This document shows positions 33,711-42,546 of a stretch of DNA of 64,000 nucleotides, piece by piece. The notes below the pieces were generated by a model. That model made no database searches. It was not told the DNA's origin and saw nothing but the letters and a program-made list of their open reading frames with translations. The translations under genes and the position numbers were made by a program. This DNA is from AWTP1-9 sp035703165 (lineage in GTDB: Bacteria > Bacteroidota > Bacteroidia > Chitinophagales > Chitinophagaceae). The stretch's first letter is position 1. Each line of letters starts with the position of its first letter. Location: assembly GCA_035703165.1 (NCBI GenBank), contig DASSYR010000110.1:1-64000 (forward strand), in the 5' to 3' direction.

Positions 33711-36700
33711 TCAGCGTAAAATTGAAATAAAACCACTAATAGGTTTACGGCCATTTTTAGGATCAATAACATAATAATAAGTACCCAAAGGCAATGGATT
33801 TCCTTTATATGTCCCATCCCATGGTTTATCATAATTTACCGAACGAAATAACAACTGACCAGCTGTATTAAATATTTCTACTACACACCCGGGATAGTTA
33901 TCGAGATATTGTATTTCCCATTTATCATTTATACCATCCCCGTTAGGCGTAAAAGTATTGGGTATTACCAGTACCTTCAGCACTTTTACAAATACCTCAT
34001 CAGTAGTTATACAACCCCCGGTTCCTGTTACCGTTAATTTGTACGTAATATCCTGCCTTGGATTTATTATCACCGGATTTAAAACAGTATCTGCAGAAAG
34101 GTACGTACGTGGCGTCCACCTATACTCCTCAATAGAGCCAAAGGGAATTGCTATACTTGCTTTTGCCTGGATTGTTTGTTGCCCGTCTTCCAGAACAAAC
34201 AAATCCGGCCCTGCATTAATAACGGGATAAGGACGTATGGTTATTTTCTTTTGTTCTAAATTGGATACACACCCTTCAGTTGTATAAACAGAAAGGGTTG
34301 TAAAATATTCTCCCGCTTGTTTATACGCATGAACCGGATTTTGTAATGATGAAGTTGTTCCATCACCAAAATTCCATTGCCATTTATTAATATCCCGTAC
34401 TATTCCTGTGCTTTCATCCGTAAATTGAATTGGTGTCTCTTCGCAAACCTCGTTTACAGAATTAAATTTTGCCTGTGGTTGCGGAAATACATCAGTAAGC
34501 TGTTTACTCAACAAGTTTAAACATCCATCTTTAGAAATGGCTGTTAACGAAACCGTGTAGGAACCCAGTGTGTAATAATTATGGGTAGGATTTTTGACAG
34601 TAGAAGTATTAGGATTACTGCCATTAGCATTAGGATCACCAAAATTCCACAAATAGCTTAATTGTGCATCGCTACCATCTGCAATAGTTGTCTTATTAAT
34701 AAATGGAGCCGTACCGGAAGGAAGACATACTTTCGGTAAGTCAAAATCAACCGACGGCAATGAATTTACCAGTACGGCTTTTGTTGTGGGAATACTTGTA
34801 CAAGCCCTGTCTGTTACTACATTTAAAGTAACCATATAGTTTCCCGCTGTATCAAAAATATGACTGGATGGCCTGCCAACACTATTTCCACCGTCACCAT
34901 AATTCCAATTCCATTGAACAATATTGCCTACATGAGGATCTGAGATATCGTTGAATGTGATCGGTAATGTTTCGCAAGTAGGATAGTCAACAGTAAAATC
35001 TGCTGTCGGTCTTGGCCATACTTCAATGGTATTGGTAGCGCTGTCTCTACATCCATTTGACGCAATAAACAAAAATTTAATTGTATGAACCCCTGCCCCG
35101 GCATTGGCCGGATCAAAAAGACCGGTAGAAGATATTCCGTTACCGCTGTAACCAAATGAACCGCTAAATCCTCCCAACTCCATTGCCTGCGTAACCTGGT
35201 AAGGCTGTGCTTCTAAACATATTCCCGGTATGTTATTAAATTGTACTTTAGGACTTGCTTTTATGGTTACTGATTTTATCACATCGCCAACACAGGTAAT
35301 TCCTGAATAAGCCACCAGGCGTACCTGGAATGTTTTAGTGGGCGGTGTTTGATAATTTAAATACACATGCCTATAAGACTTATTCGTGAAGGGCACATCA
35401 TCTGTTTCTTTTAGGCCAGGATTATTAGCCCAATCCCAAAAAATTTCCACTTTAGTAATGGTACCAAAGTTTACAGTAGAGATGTTTACAATTGCCAGAG
35501 TATCGTTACTGCAATAACTGTTTACCGAGGCAAAATTGAAATCGGCCACAGGGTTATCGCCATTAACAGTAAAAGACTGTTGTAACGAATCAATGCAACC
35601 ATTGTTAGATGTAACGATTAACTTGGCTGTATAATTTCCAACGGATGAATAAGTATGTTGGGGATTTTGAACAAAATAAACATTGGGGTTTGCCGGAGTA
35701 GCAGCAGGATCATCCAGCACCCATTTATACGAAAATTGTGATTGACTACCATCTTCTATGGTAGTTAAATCCACAAATTGTGCAATAGCATCGTTTAAAC
35801 AAATTTCCGGTAAAACAAAGTTTGGCTTGGGCAAAGGATTTATATGAACCGCTTTACTAAATAAAGGGCTTACGCAACCATTATCTGCTTCAACAGAAAG
35901 TTGAATATTGTAATCACCCCAATTAGAGTAGGTATAATTGAAAGGATTATTGTTACTATTACTAAAGGTGGTTCCATCATTCAAATCCCAATTCCATTTG
36001 ATAATATTGCCGACGGCAGTATATGAGGAGTCATTAAACGTAATTGTATTCTTTTCACAGAGTAATGAATCAATAACATTAAAAGCAGCTACCGGCAAAG
36101 GATTTATAATAACCTTCTTTGTAAACGTGTCACTATTACAACCTTCGCTTGACGTAACATAAAGTTTAACATCAAAAGTATCAGTTGTTAAATATGTTTT
36201 TTCAGGATTTTGTTGAGTAGAACCTGTATTATCACCAAAATCCCAATTCCAACTGGTAATGGTAAAACCGTTGCTATTTGTTTGGTCAGTAAAAACTATT
36301 GGAGTATTAGCACAAGCAGCCGTATTAATAAAATCGGGCGCTGGCAAATTGCGGATAGTAACCATTTTATCCAATGTATCGGATAAACAGCCAATATCTG
36401 TCAATACTGAATGCCGCACCTTATACATGCCGGCTGCTGCATATTTGTGTTTTGGATTCTTTACATAAGAAAAATTTCCGTCACCAAAATCCCAAAAATA
36501 TCTTGCAAGGGTTCTGCCATTACCATCGCTATTATCAAAAAAAGATACAGAATCTCTAATACACTCATTGGTAAGTATCGTATAAGCGGTTGCAGGTGTA
36601 CTTTCCACTTCAAAGTCGAGATAAACTTCTTGTAATCCGGAACATCCGTCTGAAATAGGATTATTGGCAGTTACTTTTAACAGATAGGTGCCGGGGGAAG

Positions 36701-38294
36701 TGAATGAATAGTAACCGGACAGCTTATACACATACAATTGTACCCCGCTAATACTGTAAGTGGAGTCGTACGTTGGATTATTATTAACTACACTTGAATA
36801 ACCAGGTATATCCCAGGATAGAGATATTGGTTGATAAGGTAAAGTAATAGACAAGTTAAAAGGAGAATTGACACAACCACTTTGATTACCAACACCTGTT
36901 CCATATTGGTTTTGTACTGTTACGTGCTGGTATAAATCAATAACGTTAGCTCCCGCATTATATCCGTATGATTCTGCAAAGCCATATCCATAGGCAATAG
37001 CATTAAAACCGGAATCTGCTTTTAAATTGTGCTGCCCCTGTCCCACTACTATTTGTGCAAACGAAAAACCTGGATCGGATGGAACTGGTGAAAAGAAACC
37101 AGCTACACTATTCCCGTCTATTTTAAAACTATTAATGGCATTTGTTTTAATTACAACGTTTACAAAATGTTGGTTAATTTGATAATAAGGCGTGGAATTT
37201 AATGTTACATTATCCACTGTTTGTTCCAAGGGACTTAAATAAATCATTTCGGGGTCTCCATCACCTCCCTGAGAGGTATTATTTCCAAAGGCTAAATTGC
37301 CACAGTTCGTTCGTGTAGTTATATATTGTGCCACCATTACGGGCTTATCACTTTCAATGACATTAGGCGAATTACTTTGAAACTCGTAATAAAAATTATC
37401 ATTCAAGCCTGTTAATACAACACCATTTATTTTAACTACTGTTGTGGGATCTGTAACGGCAATTCTAAAAAAGTTGTTTTCCATCTTTTTTGTGGGTACA
37501 GTAATATATTTTTTACCCCAGGCATTGGCAGGAAAACATTGCTGTATCAGGTTATCTGAAGATGTTTCTGTAGAAGAGTTACAGGTAATATTAATTTTGC
37601 CAGAGCCCGAAAAAACAGCAATTCTTTTGCAACCGGTTGAACTACCGTTAATCGAACGAACTTTTGACCCGGTTAAATCCTCATTTGACATTATATTATA
37701 CACTTCTCCTTTCATTAACAAGCTGGTAAATGGAGTACCCGCCGGCTTACCTGCCAGCGTAACTTTTGAAGGAGTTATTTCTACCAATGTGCTATCTTCT
37801 GTTGCAATAACAAAAAACCAGGAGTAGGAAATTGGTGGCTCGTTAGAAAGTTGCGTAAAGTTTACCGAATAATATTCCTTACCCAGGGTATTGGTGGGAA
37901 ATAAAAGACCCGCTCCGGATACACTGGTATTGTAAATATGCGCATAAGCAACAATTGGTTTATCGGCCGTTACGTGAATGCCCGTATTATATTTCCCTTC
38001 TGTTACTAATCTTGCATCAGAGGTACCTATTTTGGGAATGGGAACTGACGTAACAACACTATTAGCAGCTATTGTTCCGGTTACAGACCATCCATTACCG
38101 GGAATTTCAATCTTGTAATTAGTTGTTTGAGTAGCCGTAAGATAAAGCACCATCTCTTGTCCATTACCATTACTAAACCGAACATGGTTACCATAGGCTA
38201 CCCAAAAATCTCTTCCCCTATTAGAAAAATCTTGTGCTTTTATCTTTGACGATAATAAAAAAAAGAAAACTAATACAGTTACTAGGGTTCTCAT
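33711..38294 (-). CDS. Giant PKD-repeat surface protein with type B type IX sorting domain
   Basis: A 1527-residue secreted protein. The signal peptide ends near residue 20 (IKAQ). Residues about 25-460 resemble an IgGFc-binding N-terminal domain (GRDFWVAYGNHVRFSNGNGQ, repeated strand and turn pattern). Residues about 570-1340 hold eight or so PKD-type domains, most with the W-x-FGDG-type motif (WDFGDGN, WDFGDNT, WNYGDGG, WQWNFGDGT), plus one Ig-like domain lacking it. The C-terminus from about 1440 is the gliding-motility/CHU_C sorting domain (IPNTFTPNGDGINDKWEI, then KPWDGTYKGNPLPLGTYYYV). It is therefore exported by type IX secretion and retained on the surface, with the adjacent PorP/SprF protein. 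Confidence 0.92.
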   Translation of the reverse strand: MRTLVTVLVFFFLLSSKIKAQDFSNRGRDFWVAYGNHVRFSNGNGQEMVLYLTATQTTNYKIEIPGNGWSVTGTIAANSVVTSVPIPKIGTSDARLVTEGKYNTGIHVTADKPIVAYAHIYNTSVSGAGLLFPTNTLGKEYYSVNFTQLSNEPPISYSWFFVIATEDSTLVEITPSKVTLAGKPAGTPFTSLLMKGEVYNIMSNEDLTGSKVRSINGSSTGCKRIAVFSGSGKINITCNSSTETSSDNLIQQCFPANAWGKKYITVPTKKMENNFFRIAVTDPTTVVKINGVVLTGLNDNFYYEFQSNSPNVIESDKPVMVAQYITTRTNCGNLAFGNNTSQGGDGDPEMIYLSPLEQTVDNVTLNSTPYYQINQHFVNVVIKTNAINSFKIDGNSVAGFFSPVPSDPGFSFAQIVVGQGQHNLKADSGFNAIAYGYGFAESYGYNAGANVIDLYQHVTVQNQYGTGVGNQSGCVNSPFNLSITLPYQPISLSWDIPGYSSVVNNNPTYDSTYSISGVQLYVYKLSGYYSFTSPGTYLLKVTANNPISDGCSGLQEVYLDFEVESTPATAYTILTNECIRDSVSFFDNSDGNGRTLARYFWDFGDGNFSYVKNPKHKYAAAGMYKVRHSVLTDIGCLSDTLDKMVTIRNLPAPDFINTAACANTPIVFTDQTNSNGFTITSWNWDFGDNTGSTQQNPEKTYLTTDTFDVKLYVTSSEGCNSDTFTKKVIINPLPVAAFNVIDSLLCEKNTITFNDSSYTAVGNIIKWNWDLNDGTTFSNSNNNPFNYTYSNWGDYNIQLSVEADNGCVSPLFSKAVHINPLPKPNFVLPEICLNDAIAQFVDLTTIEDGSQSQFSYKWVLDDPAATPANPNVYFVQNPQHTYSSVGNYTAKLIVTSNNGCIDSLQQSFTVNGDNPVADFNFASVNSYCSNDTLAIVNISTVNFGTITKVEIFWDWANNPGLKETDDVPFTNKSYRHVYLNYQTPPTKTFQVRLVAYSGITCVGDVIKSVTIKASPKVQFNNIPGICLEAQPYQVTQAMELGGFSGSFGYSGNGISSTGLFDPANAGAGVHTIKFLFIASNGCRDSATNTIEVWPRPTADFTVDYPTCETLPITFNDISDPHVGNIVQWNWNYGDGGNSVGRPSSHIFDTAGNYMVTLNVVTDRACTSIPTTKAVLVNSLPSVDFDLPKVCLPSGTAPFINKTTIADGSDAQLSYLWNFGDPNANGSNPNTSTVKNPTHNYYTLGSYTVSLTAISKDGCLNLLSKQLTDVFPQPQAKFNSVNEVCEETPIQFTDESTGIVRDINKWQWNFGDGTTSSLQNPVHAYKQAGEYFTTLSVYTTEGCVSNLEQKKITIRPYPVINAGPDLFVLEDGQQTIQAKASIAIPFGSIEEYRWTPRTYLSADTVLNPVIINPRQDITYKLTVTGTGGCITTDEVFVKVLKVLVIPNTFTPNGDGINDKWEIQYLDNYPGCVVEIFNTAGQLLFRSVNYDKPWDGTYKGNPLPLGTYYYVIDPKNGRKPISGFISILR

Positions 38295-38389
38295 AAGTTG
38301 TTTACAATTAGCTGGTAACAGACCTAGGTTTCCAAAAATACAATTTGTATTTAAAAACTACCAATATTAAAAAAGGTTATATATGTTAG

Positions 38390-39019
38390 TTAGTGAAGTA
38401 AATAACTAACGGCAGGGCCTTCACAAAAAAGGGCATCCAGTATGGAAAGGTTGGGCAAAAATCCATTCCTATCTTCAAATACCTGCTTATAAAGTGGTAA
38501 TTCTTTCCCAAATTGTATGTAATTCTTGGGGGCTATAAAATCTCTCAGATCGGTGTAATTTTCGGGGTAACGGGGTAAATATTCATCCGTAAGTTTTACG
38601 GAGGCCAGAATGCCTGTCTGCTTGCAAAACCATTCAATCCATTGCATATTCCAATCAAAAAGAAAAATCGGAGGCTTATTAAAAAAGGACTTTATGTCAT
38701 CTGCATAAAATTCAAAAAAGGGCGACTTTCGATACGCATCATGAATAGACCGCCAATGCCTGAGTGACCAATTTTCTTTATAACAGATCCTTACATCTTT
38801 AAAAAAAGCCTTTTGGTTTCGCCCATGCTCTAAGGGAACAGAAAGGGAGAGGATTCCATTTGGCCCGGCTAAGAAACACCGGTTTCGAAAACTCATTTTT
38901 TGATACCACTCAAATTGCTCAATTCTTACATTTTTAAATTTAATTAAAGTTTTAAAGTAAAAAACGCATGGTAAATATTGATTATCAATAATTAAAGTAT
39001 CATAATTTCCATTAGGCAT
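38390..39019 (-). CDS. WbqC-family protein
   Basis: A 209-residue protein of the WbqC-like family, found in surface polysaccharide and other loci. The IDNQYLPCVFYFKTL start, the WYQKMSFRNRCFLAGPNGILSLSVPL stretch, the NWSLRHWRSIHDAYRKSPFFEFY centre and the W-rich helical end are all present. The ATG at 39019 is chosen because the conserved region begins just after it (MPNGNYDTLIID); an upstream in-frame start at 39052 adds only unconserved residues. The reaction is not established. No other polysaccharide gene is adjacent. The 277-base gap to the right is AT-rich with no clear feature. Confidence 0.82.
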   Translation of the reverse strand: MPNGNYDTLIIDNQYLPCVFYFKTLIKFKNVRIEQFEWYQKMSFRNRCFLAGPNGILSLSVPLEHGRNQKAFFKDVRICYKENWSLRHWRSIHDAYRKSPFFEFYADDIKSFFNKPPIFLFDWNMQWIEWFCKQTGILASVKLTDEYLPRYPENYTDLRDFIAPKNYIQFGKELPLYKQVFEDRNGFLPNLSILDALFCEGPAVSYLLH

Positions 39020-39296
39020 AGCTGCTCGAATTTTTATCAAGAAAACAGTCAATAATTAATTTTATTTGCTTTTTTATTATATTATTAAATGTTAAATAAA
39101 TTTATATAAATAATTACTTACTAATATTTTAGTATAAAATAAATTTGCTAAAAAAATTGTGCTAACATAATTTGTATTACTGCCAACCGCTAATCTTATT
39201 TTCCCAAATTTATTAGCTGAAATTTTGGTTAATATCGGCCGATTAAATTCAAGAACAAAATTTATTTTTTGAAATAACCCCCTATTTTAGCAAAAT

Positions 39297-39752
39297 ATGG
39301 AACTAAATAAAACGATACTTCCTTTGCTGCTCTTTTCCTCCTTATCTTTTTCCGGGTGCAGATATCTGATTGAGCCCGAGTATAAGGCCGTTAAAAACTT
39401 CCGGATAAGCAAGTTGGATGGGAACGTGTCAACTGTCAAAATGGACGTAGTATGTTACAATCCTAACAAAATCGGGTTTAGAGTGAAAGGAACCGATTTG
39501 GATATTTTTATAGATGAAAATTACGCAGGGCACACTACCCTCGACTCAACGATACTGGCTCCTGCAAATTCGGATTTTGTTTTGCCTATATCCGTATTAG
39601 CAAAAAATAGCCTGGTATATAAAAACCTTTTCTCAGCTTTTTTGAACCAGGAATTGACCATTAAAGTTTCCGGCACCGTAAAAGCCGGAATTTCCGGTGT
39701 GTACAAAAATTTTAAAATTAACTACCAGGAGAAGCAAAGAATTAGTTTTTAA
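39297..39752 (+). CDS. LEA type 2 domain lipoprotein
   Basis: A 151-residue protein with a lipobox SFSGC (Cys 21), so a probable lipoprotein. The rest is a single LEA-2 type beta-sandwich: EYKAVKNFRISKLDGNVSTVKMDVVCYNPNKIGFRVKGTDLD, with the conserved YNPN. Such domains are found in Bacteroidota envelope proteins without a defined role. A possible -7 element is not clear in the AT-rich 277 bases upstream. It converges on the bacilliredoxin gene, with a hairpin at 39779-39808 between them. Confidence 0.8.
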   Translation: MELNKTILPLLLFSSLSFSGCRYLIEPEYKAVKNFRISKLDGNVSTVKMDVVCYNPNKIGFRVKGTDLDIFIDENYAGHTTLDSTILAPANSDFVLPISVLAKNSLVYKNLFSAFLNQELTIKVSGTVKAGISGVYKNFKINYQEKQRISF

Positions 39753-39778
39753 TAAGCTTTCTATTATCCAATTTATTT

Positions 39779-39808
39779 AAAAAAATAAATCCTCCGGGCG
39801 GAGGATTT
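39779..39808 (-). terminator. Terminator of the bacilliredoxin gene
   Basis: A 9-bp stem AAATCCTCC / GGAGGATTT (39787-39795 and 39800-39808) with a 4-base loop. On the minus strand it is followed by ATTTTTTT, giving a good terminator for the gene at 39846-40259. Confidence 0.8.
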
Positions 39809-39845
39809 ACCTATTAATCTTTCCTGGTTAAACCAACGAATGTGG

Positions 39846-40259
39846 TTAGCAATACTGCTCAAAAGCAGAAATTAAATTGTGAGCAATCATTTGTGCCGAT
39901 CTTCCTTCGATCATGTGTCTCTCAATAAAATGAACTAACTCTCCATCTTTAAATAAAGCAATGGATGGTGAAGAAGGTGGATACGGCATTAAATACTCTC
40001 TAAGCTTTTTTACAGCATCTACATCATACCCGGCAAAACTGGTAACAAGGTAATCGGGCTTCTTTTGTGCATTTTTTACTGCTATTACCACACCGGGTCT
40101 TGCACTACCCGCTGAACAGCCGCATACGGAGTTTATCATTACCAGGGTTGTTCCTTTTTTTTGTAATTGAATATCTACATCTGCTGCCGTTAAAAGTTCA
40201 TCAAACCCATGCTCGGTTAATTCCTCTTTCATGGGTATAACAATTTCTGTTGGATACAT
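39846..40259 (-). CDS. Bacilliredoxin (BrxA/BrxB, YphP/YqiW family)
   Basis: A 137-residue thioredoxin-like protein with the unusual CGC active site (INSVCGCSAGSARPGV), the signature of bacilliredoxins that remove bacillithiol from protein cysteines. The start MYPTEIVIPMKEELTEHGFDEL and the end YPPSSPSIALFKDGELVHFIERHMIEGR are highly typical. Its presence implies that the organism makes bacillithiol or a related thiol (inference). A TAATTTTG box at 40292-40299 on the minus strand is a probable -7 promoter element. Confidence 0.95.
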   Translation of the reverse strand: MYPTEIVIPMKEELTEHGFDELLTAADVDIQLQKKGTTLVMINSVCGCSAGSARPGVVIAVKNAQKKPDYLVTSFAGYDVDAVKKLREYLMPYPPSSPSIALFKDGELVHFIERHMIEGRSAQMIAHNLISAFEQYC

Positions 40260-40442
40260 AATTTTATTTGTTGAATTTATTATTTGGTGTACAAAATTAC
40301 TAAAAGAATCCGGTTTAAAAAGACCATGAACCTATGTCATCTTTTCTAAGAAAAAAAGACTTATTGTCGTAAAAAAAACATTTAATAGGTCAAAAATGTC
40401 CATAATCTATTTGTAAAAAGCCGGTGGTCTGCGTTTTGATGC

Positions 40443-40457
40443 TTACTTCACAAGTAA
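40443..40457. promoter_or_regulatory. Dyad upstream of the small heat-shock gene
   Basis: A perfect dyad TTACTT-CAC-AAGTAA lies 31 bases before the ATG at 40489 and could be an operator. No protein is known to bind it. No clear -33/-7 pair is seen in the 229-base divergent region. Confidence 0.3.
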
Positions 40458-40488
40458 ACATATTGTAAACCTTTAAAATAATTTAACT

Positions 40489-40923
40489 ATGCTATTAGTA
40501 AACACAAATTATCCCGTAAAAAGAACGTTTGATTCTTTATTTAATGATTTTTTTAATACTCCCGCTACTATGCTGGAAACTGGAAATGGCAACCGTGCTT
40601 ATCCTAAAGTAAACATCCACGAAACAGAGGATGCCTACCATCTGGAATTATTGGCTGCGGGAAGAAATAAAGAAGACTTTAATGTAACAGCTGAAAATGG
40701 CCTGCTTACCATTGGCTACGAAAAAAAAGAAGAAAGTAAAACAGAGGACTATAAAACCATCCGGAAAGAATTTACTTTCAGCAGCTTTAAAAGAAGCTTT
40801 TCCATTGATGAAAACATAGATGCGGAAAATATTCAGGCGAAATATGAGAATGGGGTATTAAAATTATACCTCCCCAAGAAAAAGGTAGCTAAAGAAACAC
40901 CGAGACATATTAATATACAATAA
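40489..40923 (+). CDS. Small heat-shock protein Hsp20
   Basis: A 144-residue alpha-crystallin domain protein. N-terminal MLLVNTNYPVKRTFDSLFNDFF is the usual short flexible arm. The core has KVNIHETEDAYHLELLAAGRNKEDF, LTIGYEKKEES, the FKRSFSI strand and the C-terminal GVLKLYLPKK, where the last motif is the conserved GxLxLxxPK. It is an ATP-independent holdase that binds unfolding proteins. Upstream is a dyad at 40443-40457, and a terminator follows at 40990. Confidence 0.96.
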   Translation: MLLVNTNYPVKRTFDSLFNDFFNTPATMLETGNGNRAYPKVNIHETEDAYHLELLAAGRNKEDFNVTAENGLLTIGYEKKEESKTEDYKTIRKEFTFSSFKRSFSIDENIDAENIQAKYENGVLKLYLPKKKVAKETPRHINIQ

Positions 40924-40989
40924 ATTCATGAAAGAAGCTGAATAGCCTGTTTTTAAGGTAATATATTTAGCAGTTGGTTTTGGTTTAAT

Positions 40990-41016
40990 ACCTCTCTGAT
41001 CCCAGGGAGGTTTTTT
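40990..41016 (+). terminator. Rho-independent terminator of hsp20
   Basis: A 7-bp stem ACCTCTC / GGGAGGT (one wobble pair; 40990-40996 and 41005-41011), 8-base loop, followed by TTTTTTC. Confidence 0.75.
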
Positions 41017-41102
41017 CTGTTAAATACCTGGTAAAAAGAACAAAGAATTTTCTCCTGATTGTTTATGGCAAAAATTTTGAATTAACATTAGAAAGTTTTG
41101 TC

Positions 41103-41183
41103 ATGAAGCACGAGCCAAACATACTCAACTTTATTTTAGGCGTTATTATCATGCTCCTTTTGGCAATAGCCGCCCGTGTTTAG
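41103..41183 (+). CDS. Possible 26-residue membrane microprotein
   Basis: ATG at 41103 opens a frame ending at TAG 41181-41183. The product is MKHEPNILNFILGVIIMLLL and then AIAARV: a polar start followed by a single membrane helix of about 18 residues. A purine-rich AGAAAG lies 7-12 bases upstream and could serve as a ribosome site. It resembles tiny accessory subunits of membrane complexes in general form, but no family is recognised and no clear promoter precedes it. It fills part of the 349-base gap between hsp20 and the gene at 41273. Confidence 0.4.
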   Translation: MKHEPNILNFILGVIIMLLLAIAARV

Positions 41184-41242
41184 TATAAACCAATGTTGCT
41201 AAGAACTCCTGAGAAAGGTAAACTATGAAAACGTGAATGTAG

Positions 41243-41250
41243 TATCTTCG
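41243..41250 (+). promoter_or_regulatory. -7 promoter element TATCTTCG
   Basis: TATCTTCG followed by CCCCGC, 22 bases before the ATG at 41273. The short leader is like that of other genes in this window. Confidence 0.5.
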
Positions 41251-41272
41251 CCCCGCAAAATCCATTTACTAC

Positions 41273-42535
41273 ATGAAGAAAATACCAATCCGGCTGGTTC
41301 TGATTTCCTGCCTATTTATTTCAAATATTGGTTATTCACAAAATACAGATGACAGTATTCCGGTAGTTACAGAGCCGATAGATACAATTCTTCGAATAAA
41401 AAATCTTAATCCCTATTTTACACTGCATGTTGATTCCTCTCTTTCTTATCAATTAGAAATAAATAAAGATCAGTCAAAGTATTATTGGTATTTAAAAAAC
41501 TCTCCCCTGGGACTGCGATTGAACAAAGACAATGGTTTATTAAGTTTTAAAGCAGATAAAAACTTTTTCTTGTCAGGAAAGTTGAAGTACGATTATTCGT
41601 ATAAAGTTAATATAGGCGTACAAAGCTTAAATAACCCAACTGACAGGATTGATACCTTTTTTACCATCGTTTTTTATAATACAGAAATAATACCCTCCAG
41701 GGTAAAACCATCCGTAAGCTCTACTTTGGCAGTGGAAGAAGGCGATACCGTTGCCTTTAAGTTGCAATGCGAGGATGGCAATTTTCCCGTAGAACATATT
41801 GAGTTGTTTTCCAATATGCCCATTAAAAATTATACATCGGTTTCCCGTTGTAACGATCAGTTTTCCTGGTCACCTCCTTTTGATTTTGTGAAAGAAAGCG
41901 ATTCGGGCAAAGTAAAAATATTAAACCTAACTTTTGTTGGTACCAATCGCTTTTTGGTGCGTGATACGGCCATTGTAAAAATTGTTGTAAAGGATGCATT
42001 GAACTATCCATTATCATTGCAGGAATACAATTTGATTAAAAAAAATATCAACGTGTACATTCTTCAGTTGAAATACACCTTTCTAACATTGGATAAAAAA
42101 ATTAAAAAGGTAAAAAACACCCGTACTACTTTTGATATCACCAGTTCTGCCACGGCATTAACCGGCAGTGTGTTAGCTACCTCCAGTACTAACGGTACTC
42201 AAAATATAGGTAAAATACTGCCGAGTGTAGGAGTATCCTTAGTTCCTATTAAGGAAGCCGTATCGCCTCAAAAAGTTTACGATCAAAACCAGGCCACCAC
42301 TATTCGTGCAGCTATTAAGCGATTGGAGTATATGCTAAATGATAATGTATTGGTGGGAGAAAAAGATCCTGATCTCGTTAAAAAAATAGGTAAACTGAAA
42401 GACGAACTAAAACAAATACAAATACAACTTATTGACGTGCCTATTGAATTTGCCGGGAGCATGACGGAAGAAGAACTGGACGCTTACTTTAACAGCCCGC
42501 AGGTAAATAAAAAATACAGGCTGCGTAAAAAATAA
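41273..42535 (+). CDS. Secreted protein of unknown function
   Basis: A 420-residue protein with a signal peptide ending near residue 22 (NIGYSQ). Residues about 45-240 look like two beta-sandwich (Ig/cadherin-like) units (YFTLHVDSSLSYQLEINKD, LRLNKDNGLLSFKAD, FTIVFYNTEI, VAFKLQCEDGNFPVEHIE). The C-terminal 170 residues are more alpha-helical, with Lys-rich segments (LDKKIKKVKNTR) and a low-complexity TSSATALTGSVLATSSTNG stretch. Putative Ig modules point to a cell-surface or periplasmic structural role, but I do not recognise a family. There is no lipobox and no type IX sorting domain. It converges on the decarboxylase gene. Confidence 0.6.
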   Translation: MKKIPIRLVLISCLFISNIGYSQNTDDSIPVVTEPIDTILRIKNLNPYFTLHVDSSLSYQLEINKDQSKYYWYLKNSPLGLRLNKDNGLLSFKADKNFFLSGKLKYDYSYKVNIGVQSLNNPTDRIDTFFTIVFYNTEIIPSRVKPSVSSTLAVEEGDTVAFKLQCEDGNFPVEHIELFSNMPIKNYTSVSRCNDQFSWSPPFDFVKESDSGKVKILNLTFVGTNRFLVRDTAIVKIVVKDALNYPLSLQEYNLIKKNINVYILQLKYTFLTLDKKIKKVKNTRTTFDITSSATALTGSVLATSSTNGTQNIGKILPSVGVSLVPIKEAVSPQKVYDQNQATTIRAAIKRLEYMLNDNVLVGEKDPDLVKKIGKLKDELKQIQIQLIDVPIEFAGSMTEEELDAYFNSPQVNKKYRLRKK

Positions 42536-42546
42536 ATTTCCCTGGA

